From the NCBI GenBank assembly GCA_019510185.1, contig JAEKKV010000024.1:1-64000 (forward strand): a stretch of DNA of 64,000 bases, in the 5' to 3' direction. The translations under genes and the position numbers were made by a program. This DNA comes from Verrucomicrobiota bacterium. GTDB taxonomy: Bacteria; Verrucomicrobiota; Verrucomicrobiia; Opitutales; Opitutaceae. Under the pieces are notes generated by a model that saw only the letters and a program-made list of their open reading frames with translations, did not search any database and was not told where the DNA came from. The number at the start of each line of letters is the position of its first letter. Position 1 is the first letter of the stretch. Positions 28,889 through 38,464 of the stretch are shown one piece after another.

Positions 28889-30025
28889 TCAGGGACGGAA
28901 CCAGTAGGGATTCGCGTCGTGGACGAAGATTTTCTTGGGAATCATGCCATGCACGCCGAGCGTCTTGTCCACGGACTGGGTCACGCGGAAACTGACGGCG
29001 ATGCTCGCGAGGGCGTACGCCTGCATCAGGTCGTAGCCTTCCTTTTCGTTCAGGAAGGTCGTCGTTTCGACGAGGGCCATCTTCATCGCCTTGTCCAGAT
29101 CGGGGTCGAGTCCGAAGGCGATGTAATGGGTGGGCGTTTCGGCGCGGGGCGCGGTGAGCGTCTTGCCCTTGTGCAGGATGAACTGGAGGGTGCAGGTGTT
29201 CGCGGTTTCGATCGCATTGCCGGTCACCTCGCCGTCGCCCTGGCCGGCATGGGAATCACCGGTATAGAACAGGCCGCCCGGATGGAAGACCGGGAGGTAA
29301 AGCGTGCTGCCGGCGACCAGCTCGCGACAATCCAGATTGCCGCCGAAACGGCCGGGAGGCGAAGAACTGGGGAAGTCGCCTTCGGAATCGGGCGGACACG
29401 TGGCCATGACGCCCATGAACGGCCCGAGCGGCACCTCGACTTTTTCGTCGAAGACGCCGGCGTTCCGCTTGAGGTCCAGCATGGTGATTTTGGTAAACGG
29501 CCTCGGCACCATGTCGGGCAGCGTGCCGCCGCCGGGACTGCCGCTGGTCGCTCCATACGGAATGCGGGGAGTGACATCGAGAATGCGAACTTCCAGCGAA
29601 TCGCCGGGTTCGGCGCCCTCGACATAGATGGGGCCGGTGAGGATATGGCGTCCGGAGGGGCGGCCCGGCGGATGCACCGCCTCCTTCAACACGCGCAAAG
29701 TTTCCTGCAACGTGGGCGAGGTTTCGATGGTGAGCGGGATTTTGTTTTCCTTCAACCAGGCGTTGCCGTCCTCGCCTTTCGTCCAGTCCCAGCGCACACC
29801 GCCGCCGCCGTCGATTTTCACGGTGGCGCCGGACTTGATGGTGAGGACGGGTTTCTTGGTGGAGGAGAAATGCCAGAGGAGCACGTTCTCCGGAATGAGT
29901 GGCAGATGATAATCGTAGGGCACGTCGCCGGCCCGCGCGGCCGCCGCGAGGAGGCCGCCCAACAGGGCGGCGCGGGCGAACCGCGTGACGAGGCTGCTCT
30001 TGGCGGAACGGTGTGAAGTGATCAT
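28889..30025 (-). CDS. acetamidase/formamidase family, secreted, paralog A2
   Basis: GGLFYTGDSHAGQGDGEVTGNAIETANTCTLQF. Confidence 0.9.
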   Translation of the reverse strand: MITSHRSAKSSLVTRFARAALLGGLLAAAARAGDVPYDYHLPLIPENVLLWHFSSTKKPVLTIKSGATVKIDGGGGVRWDWTKGEDGNAWLKENKIPLTIETSPTLQETLRVLKEAVHPPGRPSGRHILTGPIYVEGAEPGDSLEVRILDVTPRIPYGATSGSPGGGTLPDMVPRPFTKITMLDLKRNAGVFDEKVEVPLGPFMGVMATCPPDSEGDFPSSSPPGRFGGNLDCRELVAGSTLYLPVFHPGGLFYTGDSHAGQGDGEVTGNAIETANTCTLQFILHKGKTLTAPRAETPTHYIAFGLDPDLDKAMKMALVETTTFLNEKEGYDLMQAYALASIAVSFRVTQSVDKTLGVHGMIPKKIFVHDANPYWFRP

Positions 30026-30052
30026 GGGATTATCCGGTGTGCCTTCGGCTCG

Positions 30053-31237
30053 TTACGGGCGGTACCAATAGGGGTTCGGATCCTTCACGAAGAGTTTCTT
30101 CGGGATCATGGCGTGAACGCCCAAGGTCTTGTCGACCACCTGCGTCACCCGGAAATCGACCGCGATGCTCGCGAGGGAATAGGCATGGTGGAAATCATAG
30201 CCCTGCTTCTCCTTCAGGAAGTCGATGGTCTCGATCATCGCCATGCGCATCGCCTTGTCCAAGTCCGGGTCGAGCCCGAAGGAAATGTAATGCGTGGCCG
30301 ACTCGGCGCGCGGGGCGGTCAGGGTTTTTCCTTTGTGCACGATGAACTGCAGCGTGCAGGTGTTGGACGTTTCGATCGCGTTGACCGTGATCTCGCCATC
30401 GCCTTGGGCCGCGTGGGAATCGCCCGTGTAGAAGAGCGCGCCCTTCTGGAACACCGGGAGATAGAGCGTGGCGCCGGCCACGAGTTCTTTGCAGTCGAGA
30501 TTGCCGCCGAACACGCCGGGAGGACCCGACTTGCGGTTGGGGCCCTCGGAGTCGGGCGGACACGTGGCCATGACGCCCATGAACGGCCCGAGCGGCACTT
30601 CCACGCTGTCGTCAAAAATACCCGCGTTGCGCTTGAGATCGAGCGGCACGATCTTGGTGAACGGCCGCGGCGACAGATCCGGCAGCGCACCGCTGCCGGG
30701 ATTCGCGCTGACCGAGCCGTACGGAATGCGCGGGGTGACATCGAGAATGCGGATTTCGAGCGTGTCGCCCGGTTCGGCGCCTTCAACATAGACGGGCCCG
30801 TTGATCATGTGTCCGCCCGCGCGCGCGCCCGGAGCGCTGCCAGGGGCCGGAGGCAGACGGTTGGGGGTTTCCTTCGAAACACGGATGGTCTCCTGAAGCG
30901 CCGGACTCGTCGCGACCGTCAGATCGATATGATTCTCCTTCAGCCAAGTGTCCGGGTCTTTGTCGCCCCAGCGCGCGCCGCCGCCGCCGTCGATGCGCAC
31001 CACCGCGCCGGACGGAACGGTGACCACCGGCTTTTTCGTGGCCGAAAAATAGCCGAGGATCGCGTTCTCCGGAGTGAACGGCACGTAATAATCATACGGA
31101 ATATCCATGGCGCTCGCGCCCGTCGCCAGCACGAGGCCGAGCACGGACGATGCGCGCAGGAGAAGGGAACCAAGACCGGAAGCCGGTTGGAGTGACGCAC
31201 GGGCGCCGGCCCGGCCTGAGAGAGAAGAAGGAGTCAT
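30053..31237 (-). CDS. acetamidase/formamidase family, secreted, paralog A3
   Basis: GALFYTGDSHAAQGDGEITVNAIETSNTCTLQF. Confidence 0.9.
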   Translation of the reverse strand: MTPSSLSGRAGARASLQPASGLGSLLLRASSVLGLVLATGASAMDIPYDYYVPFTPENAILGYFSATKKPVVTVPSGAVVRIDGGGGARWGDKDPDTWLKENHIDLTVATSPALQETIRVSKETPNRLPPAPGSAPGARAGGHMINGPVYVEGAEPGDTLEIRILDVTPRIPYGSVSANPGSGALPDLSPRPFTKIVPLDLKRNAGIFDDSVEVPLGPFMGVMATCPPDSEGPNRKSGPPGVFGGNLDCKELVAGATLYLPVFQKGALFYTGDSHAAQGDGEITVNAIETSNTCTLQFIVHKGKTLTAPRAESATHYISFGLDPDLDKAMRMAMIETIDFLKEKQGYDFHHAYSLASIAVDFRVTQVVDKTLGVHAMIPKKLFVKDPNPYWYRP

Positions 31238-31263
31238 GATGATGAATAAAGCAGGCGGATCGC

Positions 31264-32421
31264 TCAGAACCGGGGCGTGCGGTACCAGTAGGTGTCCTTG
31301 TCGTTAATAAAGAGTTTCTTTGAGATCATGCCGTGGACGCCGAGGGTCTTGTCCACGACCTGGGTCACGCGGAAATCAACGGCCGCGCTGCACAGCGTGT
31401 ACGCCTGCATTTGATCGTAGCCCTGCTTTTCCTTGAGGAAATCGAGGGTGTTGAGCATCGCGTTTTTCATCGCTTGATCGAGGTCGGGATCGATGCCGTA
31501 GATGATGTAGTCCGTGGGCGTCTCGGCGCGCGGTCCCTTCAAGGTTACGCCCTTGTGGAGGATGAATTGATAAATGACGGAGTTGGCGGTGCCGATGGCG
31601 TCGCCGGCGATTTCGCCGTCGCCTTGGGCGGCGTGACAGTCGCCGGTGTAGAAGAGCGCGCCTTTTTGGAAGACGGGCAGATAGAGCGTGCTGCCGGTGG
31701 TGAGGTCCTTGCTGTCAAGGTTGCCGCCGAACGCGCCGGGCTGGGTGGACTTGCGATTGGGTCCTTCGGAGTCGGGCGGGCAGGTGCCATTGACGCCGTT
31801 GAACGGAGCGAGCGGGATCTCGACGTCCTTGTCGTAGATGGCGGCGTTCCGCTTATGATCGAGCAGGTACACCTTGGTGAACGGCCGTGGCATGGTGTCG
31901 GGCAGGGCGCCGCCGCCGGGACGGGCGCCGTTCGAGCCGTAGGGAATGCGGGGAGTCACATCCAGAATGCGGACTTCCAGGGAATCGCCGGGCTCGGCAT
32001 CTTCGATGTAAACCGGTCCGATGAGAAAGTGTCCGCCGACGCCGGTGCCGGCGGGAGAACCGGGAGGAGGCGGCAGCTTGTTGGGCGACTCCTTCAGGGC
32101 GCGGACGATTTCCTGCAACGCCGGGCTTTCCTCCACGGTGATGGGGACGTTGTTTTCCTTGAGCCATTTGTTGCGATCATCGGTGCCGCCGCTGCCGCCG
32201 CCGCCGTCGATGCGCACGATCGCGCCGGATTTAACACTGATGACCGGTTTTTTGGTGGACGAGAAGTGTCCGAAAATCGCGTTCTCCGGCGTGCACGGCA
32301 CATGATAATCGTAGGGGATTTCCATGGCGGCGGCGCTGGAGACCAGCACCAGCCCAAGCATGAAAGCCCGCCCGAAAGGCAGACCTTGGTTGGACGGCCG
32401 TGAAAGGGAATGTGAGCTCAT
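31264..32421 (-). CDS. acetamidase/formamidase family, secreted, paralog B2
   Basis: GALFYTGDCHAAQGDGEIAGDAIGTANSVIYQF. Confidence 0.9.
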   Translation of the reverse strand: MSSHSLSRPSNQGLPFGRAFMLGLVLVSSAAAMEIPYDYHVPCTPENAIFGHFSSTKKPVISVKSGAIVRIDGGGGSGGTDDRNKWLKENNVPITVEESPALQEIVRALKESPNKLPPPPGSPAGTGVGGHFLIGPVYIEDAEPGDSLEVRILDVTPRIPYGSNGARPGGGALPDTMPRPFTKVYLLDHKRNAAIYDKDVEIPLAPFNGVNGTCPPDSEGPNRKSTQPGAFGGNLDSKDLTTGSTLYLPVFQKGALFYTGDCHAAQGDGEIAGDAIGTANSVIYQFILHKGVTLKGPRAETPTDYIIYGIDPDLDQAMKNAMLNTLDFLKEKQGYDQMQAYTLCSAAVDFRVTQVVDKTLGVHGMISKKLFINDKDTYWYRTPRF

Positions 32422-32492
32422 AGAAATAATAAAAGGGGAGATGTTGCGCGAATCGCCGCGCCCGCGGATGACGTGAATCGGACCTGACCTGA

Positions 32493-32524
32493 AAACGAGC
32501 GCAGCTCGTCGGCTGCGCTCGTTT
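32493..32524 (-). terminator. terminator between acetamidase paralogs
   Basis: aacgagcgcag-ctcgtcgg-ctgcgctcgtt; T-rich on minus strand. Confidence 0.65.
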
Positions 32525-32567
32525 GTCGTGGGAATCGAAGCGAGCGGTTCAGGCTCGCATGGCTGGT

Positions 32568-33770
32568 TCAGAACCGCGGGGTGCGGTACCAGTAGGTGTC
32601 CTTGTCGTTAACGAAGAGTTTCTTCGGGATCATGCTGTGAATGCCCAGCGTCTTATCGACCACTTGGGTGACGCGGAAATCAACGGCCGCGCTGCACAGC
32701 GTGTAAGCCTGCATGAGATCATAGCCCTGCTTTTCCTTGAGGAAATCGAGGGTGCCGAGCATCGCCAGGTTCATGGCCTTGTCCAAATCGGGGTCGAGGC
32801 CGTACACGATGTAATGCGTGGGCGTCTCGGCGCGCGGTCCCTTCAAGGTCACACCCTTGTGGAGGATGAATTGATAGATGACGGTGTTGGCGGTACCGAT
32901 GGCATCGCCGGCGATTTCGCCGTCGCCTTGGGCGGCATGGCAGTCGCCGGTGTAGAAGAGCGCGCCCTTCTGGAAGACGGGCAGATAAAGCGTGCTGCCG
33001 GTCACCAGATCCTTGCTGTCAAGGTTGCCGCCGAACGCGCCGGGCTGGGTGGACTTGCGGTTGGGTCCTTCGGAATCGGGCGGGCAGGTGCCGTTCACGC
33101 CGTTGAACGGTCCGAGCGGGATTTCGACATCCTTGTCGTAAACCGCGGCGTTCCGCTTGAGGTCGAGCATGTAGACCTTGCTGAAGGGACGGGGCATGAC
33201 GCCCGGGAGCGCGCCGCCAGCGGGGCTGGCGCTATTGGCGCCATAAGGAAGGCGCGGCGTCACATCGAGGATGCGCACTTCCAGCGAATCGCCCGGCTCG
33301 GCGTCTTCGACGTAAATGGGGCCGATGATGAAGTGGCCGCCCACTTTGGAGTTGGGCTTGTCGGCGGGGGGAGGCAGGCGATTAGGGGACTCCTTGATCG
33401 CGGTGACAATTTCCTTCAGCGCGGTGTTGGTTTCGACCGTGATGGGAACACCGTTTTGCTTGAGCCAGACATCGGGATCATCCGAGTCCTTCCATTTGTT
33501 GCCGCCGCCGCCCTCGATGCGGACGACCGCGCCGGATTTGATGGTGATGACCGGTTTTTTGGTCGAGGAATAATGACCGAAAATGGCGTTCTCAGGGGTG
33601 CAGGGAACGTTGAAGTCATACGGAACTTCGAGCGCGCTCGAAACCGAGACCAGACCAAGGCCGAACAGGGCCACGGCCAAGGTGCGTCTTGCCTGGGGAA
33701 TACCTGCCGTGCCGGCAGAACGTTGGGCCGGCCGGGCCGGAGAAGAACCGAACAATTTATGTGTGATCAT
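32568..33770 (-). CDS. acetamidase/formamidase family, secreted, paralog B3
   Basis: GALFYTGDCHAAQGDGEIAGDAIGTANTVIYQF. Confidence 0.9.
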   Translation of the reverse strand: MITHKLFGSSPARPAQRSAGTAGIPQARRTLAVALFGLGLVSVSSALEVPYDFNVPCTPENAIFGHYSSTKKPVITIKSGAVVRIEGGGGNKWKDSDDPDVWLKQNGVPITVETNTALKEIVTAIKESPNRLPPPADKPNSKVGGHFIIGPIYVEDAEPGDSLEVRILDVTPRLPYGANSASPAGGALPGVMPRPFSKVYMLDLKRNAAVYDKDVEIPLGPFNGVNGTCPPDSEGPNRKSTQPGAFGGNLDSKDLVTGSTLYLPVFQKGALFYTGDCHAAQGDGEIAGDAIGTANTVIYQFILHKGVTLKGPRAETPTHYIVYGLDPDLDKAMNLAMLGTLDFLKEKQGYDLMQAYTLCSAAVDFRVTQVVDKTLGIHSMIPKKLFVNDKDTYWYRTPRF

Positions 33771-33802
33771 GGAGAATTATATGAAACGGGATGGGCTGCT
33801 TT

Positions 33803-34963
33803 TTAGGGGCGGTACCAGTAGGTGTTCGTGTCGTTCACGAAGAGCTTCTTGGAAATCATGCCGTGGATGCCCAAGGTCTTGTCGACGGTCTGGGTGACGT
33901 GGAAGTCGATCGCCGCGCTGGCCAGCGAATAGGCGGGAAGGAAGTCCATGCCTTCCTTTTCCTTGAGGAAATCGAGCGACTCGATCAGCGCGAAGCGCAT
34001 GGCCTTGTCCAAATCGGGGTCGAGGCCGTAGAAGATATAATTGCCGGCGTTTTCGGCACGCGGGCCCTTGAGCGTTTTGCCCTTGTGCAGAATAAACTGG
34101 TAGGTGCAGGTGTTGGCGGTGCCGATGGCGTCGCCGGCGATTTCGCCGTCACCTTGGGCGGCGTGACAGTCGCCGGTGTAGAAGAGCGCGCCCTTCTGGA
34201 AGACGGGCAGATAGAGCGTGCTGCCGGTGGTGAGGTCCTTGCTGTCAAGGTTGCCACCGAAGACGCCGGGACGTCCGGAGGTGCGGTTGGGTCCTTCGGA
34301 GTCGGGCGGGCAGGTGCCGTTCACGCCATTGAAGGGAGCCAAGGGTACCTCGATGTTTTCATTGAAAACGGCGGCGTTGCGCTTGAGGTCGAGGTTATAG
34401 ACTTTGGTATACGGACGCGGAACCAAGTCGGGCAGGGTGCCGCCACCGGGACGGCCGCCATTCGCGCCGTAGGGCAGGCGCGGAGTCACATCGAGAATGC
34501 GCACTTCGAGCGAATCGCCGGGTTCGGCGTCCTCGACATAGATCGGGCCGATCAGGAAATGGCCGGCGGTCTTCGCTCCCGGTTTGCTGCCGGGTGCGGG
34601 GGGAAGACGATTGGGCGATTCGTTGACCGCCTTGACGATTTCGGAAAGCGCCTTGCTGGTTTCGACCGTGATCGGAACGCCGTTTTCCTTGAGCCAAACA
34701 TTGGGATCGTCGGTGTCGCCCCACTTATTGCCGCCGCCGCCATCAATGCGCACAACCGCGCCGGATTTGATGGTGACGACCGGCTTTTTGGTGGGAGAGA
34801 AGTAGCCGAAAATGGCATTCTCCGGAGTGCATGGAACATAGTAGTCGTAGGGAACTTCCATGGCCGTAAGCACGGCGGGGGCGAGGGTGGCGGCGAAGAG
34901 GCCGCAAAGAACTGAAGTGATTTTAACCGGAGAAGTGAGCCTGTGGAGGGGACGAATATTCAT
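33803..34963 (-). CDS. acetamidase/formamidase family, secreted, paralog B4
   Basis: GALFYTGDCHAAQGDGEIAGDAIGTANTCTYQF. Confidence 0.9.
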   Translation of the reverse strand: MNIRPLHRLTSPVKITSVLCGLFAATLAPAVLTAMEVPYDYYVPCTPENAIFGYFSPTKKPVVTIKSGAVVRIDGGGGNKWGDTDDPNVWLKENGVPITVETSKALSEIVKAVNESPNRLPPAPGSKPGAKTAGHFLIGPIYVEDAEPGDSLEVRILDVTPRLPYGANGGRPGGGTLPDLVPRPYTKVYNLDLKRNAAVFNENIEVPLAPFNGVNGTCPPDSEGPNRTSGRPGVFGGNLDSKDLTTGSTLYLPVFQKGALFYTGDCHAAQGDGEIAGDAIGTANTCTYQFILHKGKTLKGPRAENAGNYIFYGLDPDLDKAMRFALIESLDFLKEKEGMDFLPAYSLASAAIDFHVTQTVDKTLGIHGMISKKLFVNDTNTYWYRP

Positions 34964-35044
34964 GGTTTGGGCGGCTGGACGACGCGCCCGCCTGATCAGC
35001 CGCCCCTATGCCAGCCCGCTCCAAGCGCTCAAAGTACGCAGATA

Positions 35045-35065
35045 GTCAGATAATATTCATCTGAC
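35045..35065. promoter_or_regulatory. 21-bp inverted repeat upstream of the acetamidase run (candidate operator)
   Basis: gtcagat-aatattc-atctgac, about 82 bp upstream of the 34963 start codon. Confidence 0.4.
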
Positions 35066-35175
35066 TCTTCGGCATGCTCAACTACCGCTATACAATTAGC
35101 GTAGCCGCCGGCCTTTCCAACTTGGCCGGGAACGCATCCTGTTCACCTCGATTATTTCACCGACGCGGTTCGGTT

Positions 35176-35949
35176 TCAGACGACCAGCGTAGCTTGGAGA
35201 TAATCGAAGCTTTGCTTGATAGAAACAAATGGGTCGCCGGGGGTGCTGTCTTGTTCGACAATAAACCACTCGCACCCGCTCGCCTCGGCCTCGGCGATGA
35301 TGTGCGGGAAAGGCAGCGTGCCGGCGCCGATCTCGCAAAAGGTCGGTTCGCCCTGCGGATTCACTTTATAATCTTTGAGGTGGAGCGTGGGCAGGCGGCC
35401 TTTCAGGCGTGCCACCCAGTCCACCACGTTGCCGCCGCCGCGGTGAACCCAATAGGTGTCGAGTTCGGCCATGAGGTTCTCCGGCGAGGTTTCGGCGTAA
35501 ATCTGTTCGAGAATGGTCGCCCCTCCGGCGGGACGATAGAACTCGTGCGCGTGATTGTGATAACCGAGCTTGAGACCGGCCGCGCGAAACTTCGCGCCGG
35601 CGCGGTCGAGCTTGCGGATAAGATTCGAGACCTGCGCGGGATTATCGAAAGCGATGCCGGCCGGATAGGGATAGGCGGAGAACTTGGCGCCGAGATTGTG
35701 GACGCGTTCGATCGCGATCTCGGGATGATCGAGGATGGTGACGCTGTCCTCGTGAGTGGCGCAGATGACCAGTCCCTCGCCCTTCATGATGGCGACGATC
35801 TCGGCCTCCGGAATCGGTCCGACGCCGCTGATCTCAACGGCGGCATAGCCGATCGCGCGCACTTTTCGGGCGGTGGTCGCAAGCTCCGCGGCGGTCCGGC
35901 AATGCTCGCGAAGCGTGTACAGCTGGAGGGCGATCCGGGAGGGGTTCAT
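35176..35949 (-). CDS. sugar phosphate isomerase/epimerase (xylose isomerase-like TIM barrel)
   Basis: MNPSRIALQLYTLREHC...GYHNHAHEF...DTYWVHRGGGN...HLKDYK. Confidence 0.87.
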   Translation of the reverse strand: MNPSRIALQLYTLREHCRTAAELATTARKVRAIGYAAVEISGVGPIPEAEIVAIMKGEGLVICATHEDSVTILDHPEIAIERVHNLGAKFSAYPYPAGIAFDNPAQVSNLIRKLDRAGAKFRAAGLKLGYHNHAHEFYRPAGGATILEQIYAETSPENLMAELDTYWVHRGGGNVVDWVARLKGRLPTLHLKDYKVNPQGEPTFCEIGAGTLPFPHIIAEAEASGCEWFIVEQDSTPGDPFVSIKQSFDYLQATLVV

Positions 35950-35986
35950 GGGAAGTTAAGGAGCGCGGACGGACGAAGGATGATTT

Positions 35987-37117
35987 TCAGACCAGACGTT
36001 TTTCGCTGACGGGATCGAAGAGGTGGGCGTTATCAAGCCGGAGGGTGACTTTCACCGTTTGTCCGGGCGTGAAGCGATCGGTGGGACGCACCCGGGCGAT
36101 GAAAGCGGTCGCTCCGGTGTTGAGGTAGAGAAACGTTTCCGCGCCCATCGGTTCCGAGACTTCGACTTTGACCTCAAGGGTGCGCTCCGGGGCGGGGTGG
36201 CTGACCGTGAGCGTGTCCTGCGCGTCTTCCGGACGAATCCCGAACACGATGGACCGGCCGACGTAGGCTGCGCCCAAGGCGGAAAGGCGTTCATCCAAGG
36301 TGATGACAACCGGCGAGGCCTGGTCGTTGGTTTCGACAAACTGGAGAAGATCGCCTCCGGCGGCCCGCAGCGTACCGCGAAAAAAGTTCATCGGAGGGGA
36401 ACCGATGAATCCGGCCACGAACATGTTTTCCGGCTGGTTGTAGAGCTCGAGCGGAGAAGCGACCTGCATGATGGCGCCGTCTTTCATCACGCAGATGCGA
36501 TCACCCATGGTCATCGCCTCCACTTGATCATGGGTCACGTAAATCATCGTCGCCTCCAGGCGCGCGTGGAGCTTGGAAATTTCCGTGCGGGTGGAGACGC
36601 GCATCTTCGCATCGAGGTTGGACAGCGGCTCGTCGAAGAGAAAAACCTTGGGCTTGCGCACGATGGCCCGGCCGACGGCGACACGCTGGCGCTGTCCGCC
36701 GGAGAGCGCCTTGGGCTTGCGGTCCAGATACGTTTCCAAGCCCAGCATGGCGGCGGCTTCGCGCACACGCCGGTCGATTTCGATCCGGGGAAACTTCCGC
36801 AGCTTCAGGCCGAAGGCGAGATTGTCGTAGACCGACAGGTGCGGGTAGAGCGCGTAGTTTTGGAAAACCATCGCGATGTCCCGGTCTTTGGGCAGGACGT
36901 CGTTGACGATGGTTCCATCGATGGAAATCGTCCCGCCGGAAACCTCCTCCAGTCCCGCGATCATGCGCAGCGTGGTGGACTTGCCGCAACCAGAGGGGCC
37001 GACGAGCACCATGAATTCGCGATCCCGGATCTCCAGATTGATCCCGTGGACCACCTTGTTGTCCGGGCCGGTTTCGGCGTAGACTTTTACGAGATTCTCA
37101 AGCGTGACGTTGGCCAT
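35987..37117 (-). CDS. ABC transporter ATP-binding protein, MalK/UgpC/MsmK type
   Basis: [58 protein letters not shown]-like C-terminus. Confidence 0.93.
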   Translation of the reverse strand: MANVTLENLVKVYAETGPDNKVVHGINLEIRDREFMVLVGPSGCGKSTTLRMIAGLEEVSGGTISIDGTIVNDVLPKDRDIAMVFQNYALYPHLSVYDNLAFGLKLRKFPRIEIDRRVREAAAMLGLETYLDRKPKALSGGQRQRVAVGRAIVRKPKVFLFDEPLSNLDAKMRVSTRTEISKLHARLEATMIYVTHDQVEAMTMGDRICVMKDGAIMQVASPLELYNQPENMFVAGFIGSPPMNFFRGTLRAAGGDLLQFVETNDQASPVVITLDERLSALGAAYVGRSIVFGIRPEDAQDTLTVSHPAPERTLEVKVEVSEPMGAETFLYLNTGATAFIARVRPTDRFTPGQTVKVTLRLDNAHLFDPVSEKRLV

Positions 37118-37550
37118 GGGGAGCACGTTCCGGAAGCGGGGAAGGCAGGGACGCGAGGTAGGCCTCGATGATCGGGCCGTCCGCCGCGGGAAGATCCAAC
37201 GAGGCGAGCTCCGCCGGTGCGACCCAGCGGAGCGCGACGTGCTCGTGCGGGTGCGGCTCCGAGGTGCCCGCGGCCAGACGCGCGACGAAGGGAATCATCT
37301 CGATGGTGATTTTTTCATAAGCGTGGACGCAGCGCGGCAGCGGGCGGACGAGTTCGATGGCGCAGCCCAGCTCCTCGCGGATTTCGCGGTGAAGCGCGCT
37401 CTCGGCGTCCTCCCCCGGCTCGATTTTGCCGCCGGGAAACTCCCACTTGAGTCCGAGATGCTTGTGAGGCGGTCGCTGCGCCATGAGGACAAGCCCCTCC
37501 TGATTTTCAATGAGGGCGCAGACAACCGGGACCACGGAAGAAAGGGACAT
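37098..37550 (-). CDS. NUDIX hydrolase (MutT-type)
   Basis: Nudix box [22 protein letters not shown]. Confidence 0.9.
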   Translation of the reverse strand: MSLSSVVPVVCALIENQEGLVLMAQRPPHKHLGLKWEFPGGKIEPGEDAESALHREIREELGCAIELVRPLPRCVHAYEKITIEMIPFVARLAAGTSEPHPHEHVALRWVAPAELASLDLPAADGPIIEAYLASLPSPLPERAPHGQRHA

Positions 37551-37657
37551 TGGATGGAGCTAAGCGGAAATCGGGGAATCGGGAACGGAAAAAGCATTTC
37601 AAATCACGATGTCTTGGAAATGAACCAGGCCGTTTTTTCGATTTCCGGAGTTCCCCG

Positions 37658-38395
37658 ATGAGCCCGGGTCTGCTGTCCTGTTTCAATATGGCGAAATCGG
37701 CGGACGATCCGCGCACCTTTATCTCCCAAATCAGTCTCGTGGGCCGCGGTGGCGGCGCGGTGAAGACACTCGCCGGGTTTAAAAAAAGCCACCACACCGT
37801 GCCCGATGCGGTCAACGCCGCTACGCAGGGGTTTTTCGCCAAATTGTGCGCCGGCGAACTCGCTGCGGAAGCTGAGGATTTTTTTCAACGCGCGCGGGCG
37901 GGGCTCGGGTACAAGCGCAAGGAGATCGCGCTTGAGGTGACGAGCCCGGCGGCCGTGCTGGCGGCAAAGGACTTCACGCTGGAGATCGCCTATGCGCTCG
38001 AGGAAGCCGATCCGGCGAGCTACGGCGTCACGCGCACGCTGCACAGCTTGCGCAACGGCGATCTGCTGCAGGTGGCGGAATTCGATGCGTTGTTTGCCGG
38101 ACAATTTTCGGGCATCGTGTTTGCCCTGACGAAAGGCGCGCGCGTCGAGGCGGTGATCGACGCCGTGGAGGGACTGGACGCGGACATGCGCCTGACGGTG
38201 GCCTACCCTTCGGATTGCCGGCAGTGCACGCTCACGGTCGCGGAGGTCGAGGCCGCGGTGATCTGCGACGGCGCGACGCTGGAGATGCGCTTTCCGCGCA
38301 ACGCCTCGCCGCGCGAACTGATCGAGGCTTTCGCCGCGGTGCGCCGGGCGTTTGCGCTTACGAAAGACCGCGCGTTGTCGGGGTTGCTTGGGTGA
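37658..38395 (+). CDS. hypothetical protein
   Basis: Long ORF with plausible start MSPGLLSCFNMAKS; no family recognised. Confidence 0.6.
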   Translation: MSPGLLSCFNMAKSADDPRTFISQISLVGRGGGAVKTLAGFKKSHHTVPDAVNAATQGFFAKLCAGELAAEAEDFFQRARAGLGYKRKEIALEVTSPAAVLAAKDFTLEIAYALEEADPASYGVTRTLHSLRNGDLLQVAEFDALFAGQFSGIVFALTKGARVEAVIDAVEGLDADMRLTVAYPSDCRQCTLTVAEVEAAVICDGATLEMRFPRNASPRELIEAFAAVRRAFALTKDRALSGLLG

Positions 38396-38464
38396 GCTGA
38401 TTTTTTCGGAAACATTTCCGCGCGGTTGGTGTAAAAAGGCGGCTCATCCTTCAACACCTCCTCC

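Noticed and set aside
6386-34963. Tandem repeats considered as a mobile-element or CRISPR-like array
   Set aside because: The repeat unit is a full-length gene; no short direct repeats with spacers, no transposase or integrase, no terminal inverted repeats seen at the edges.
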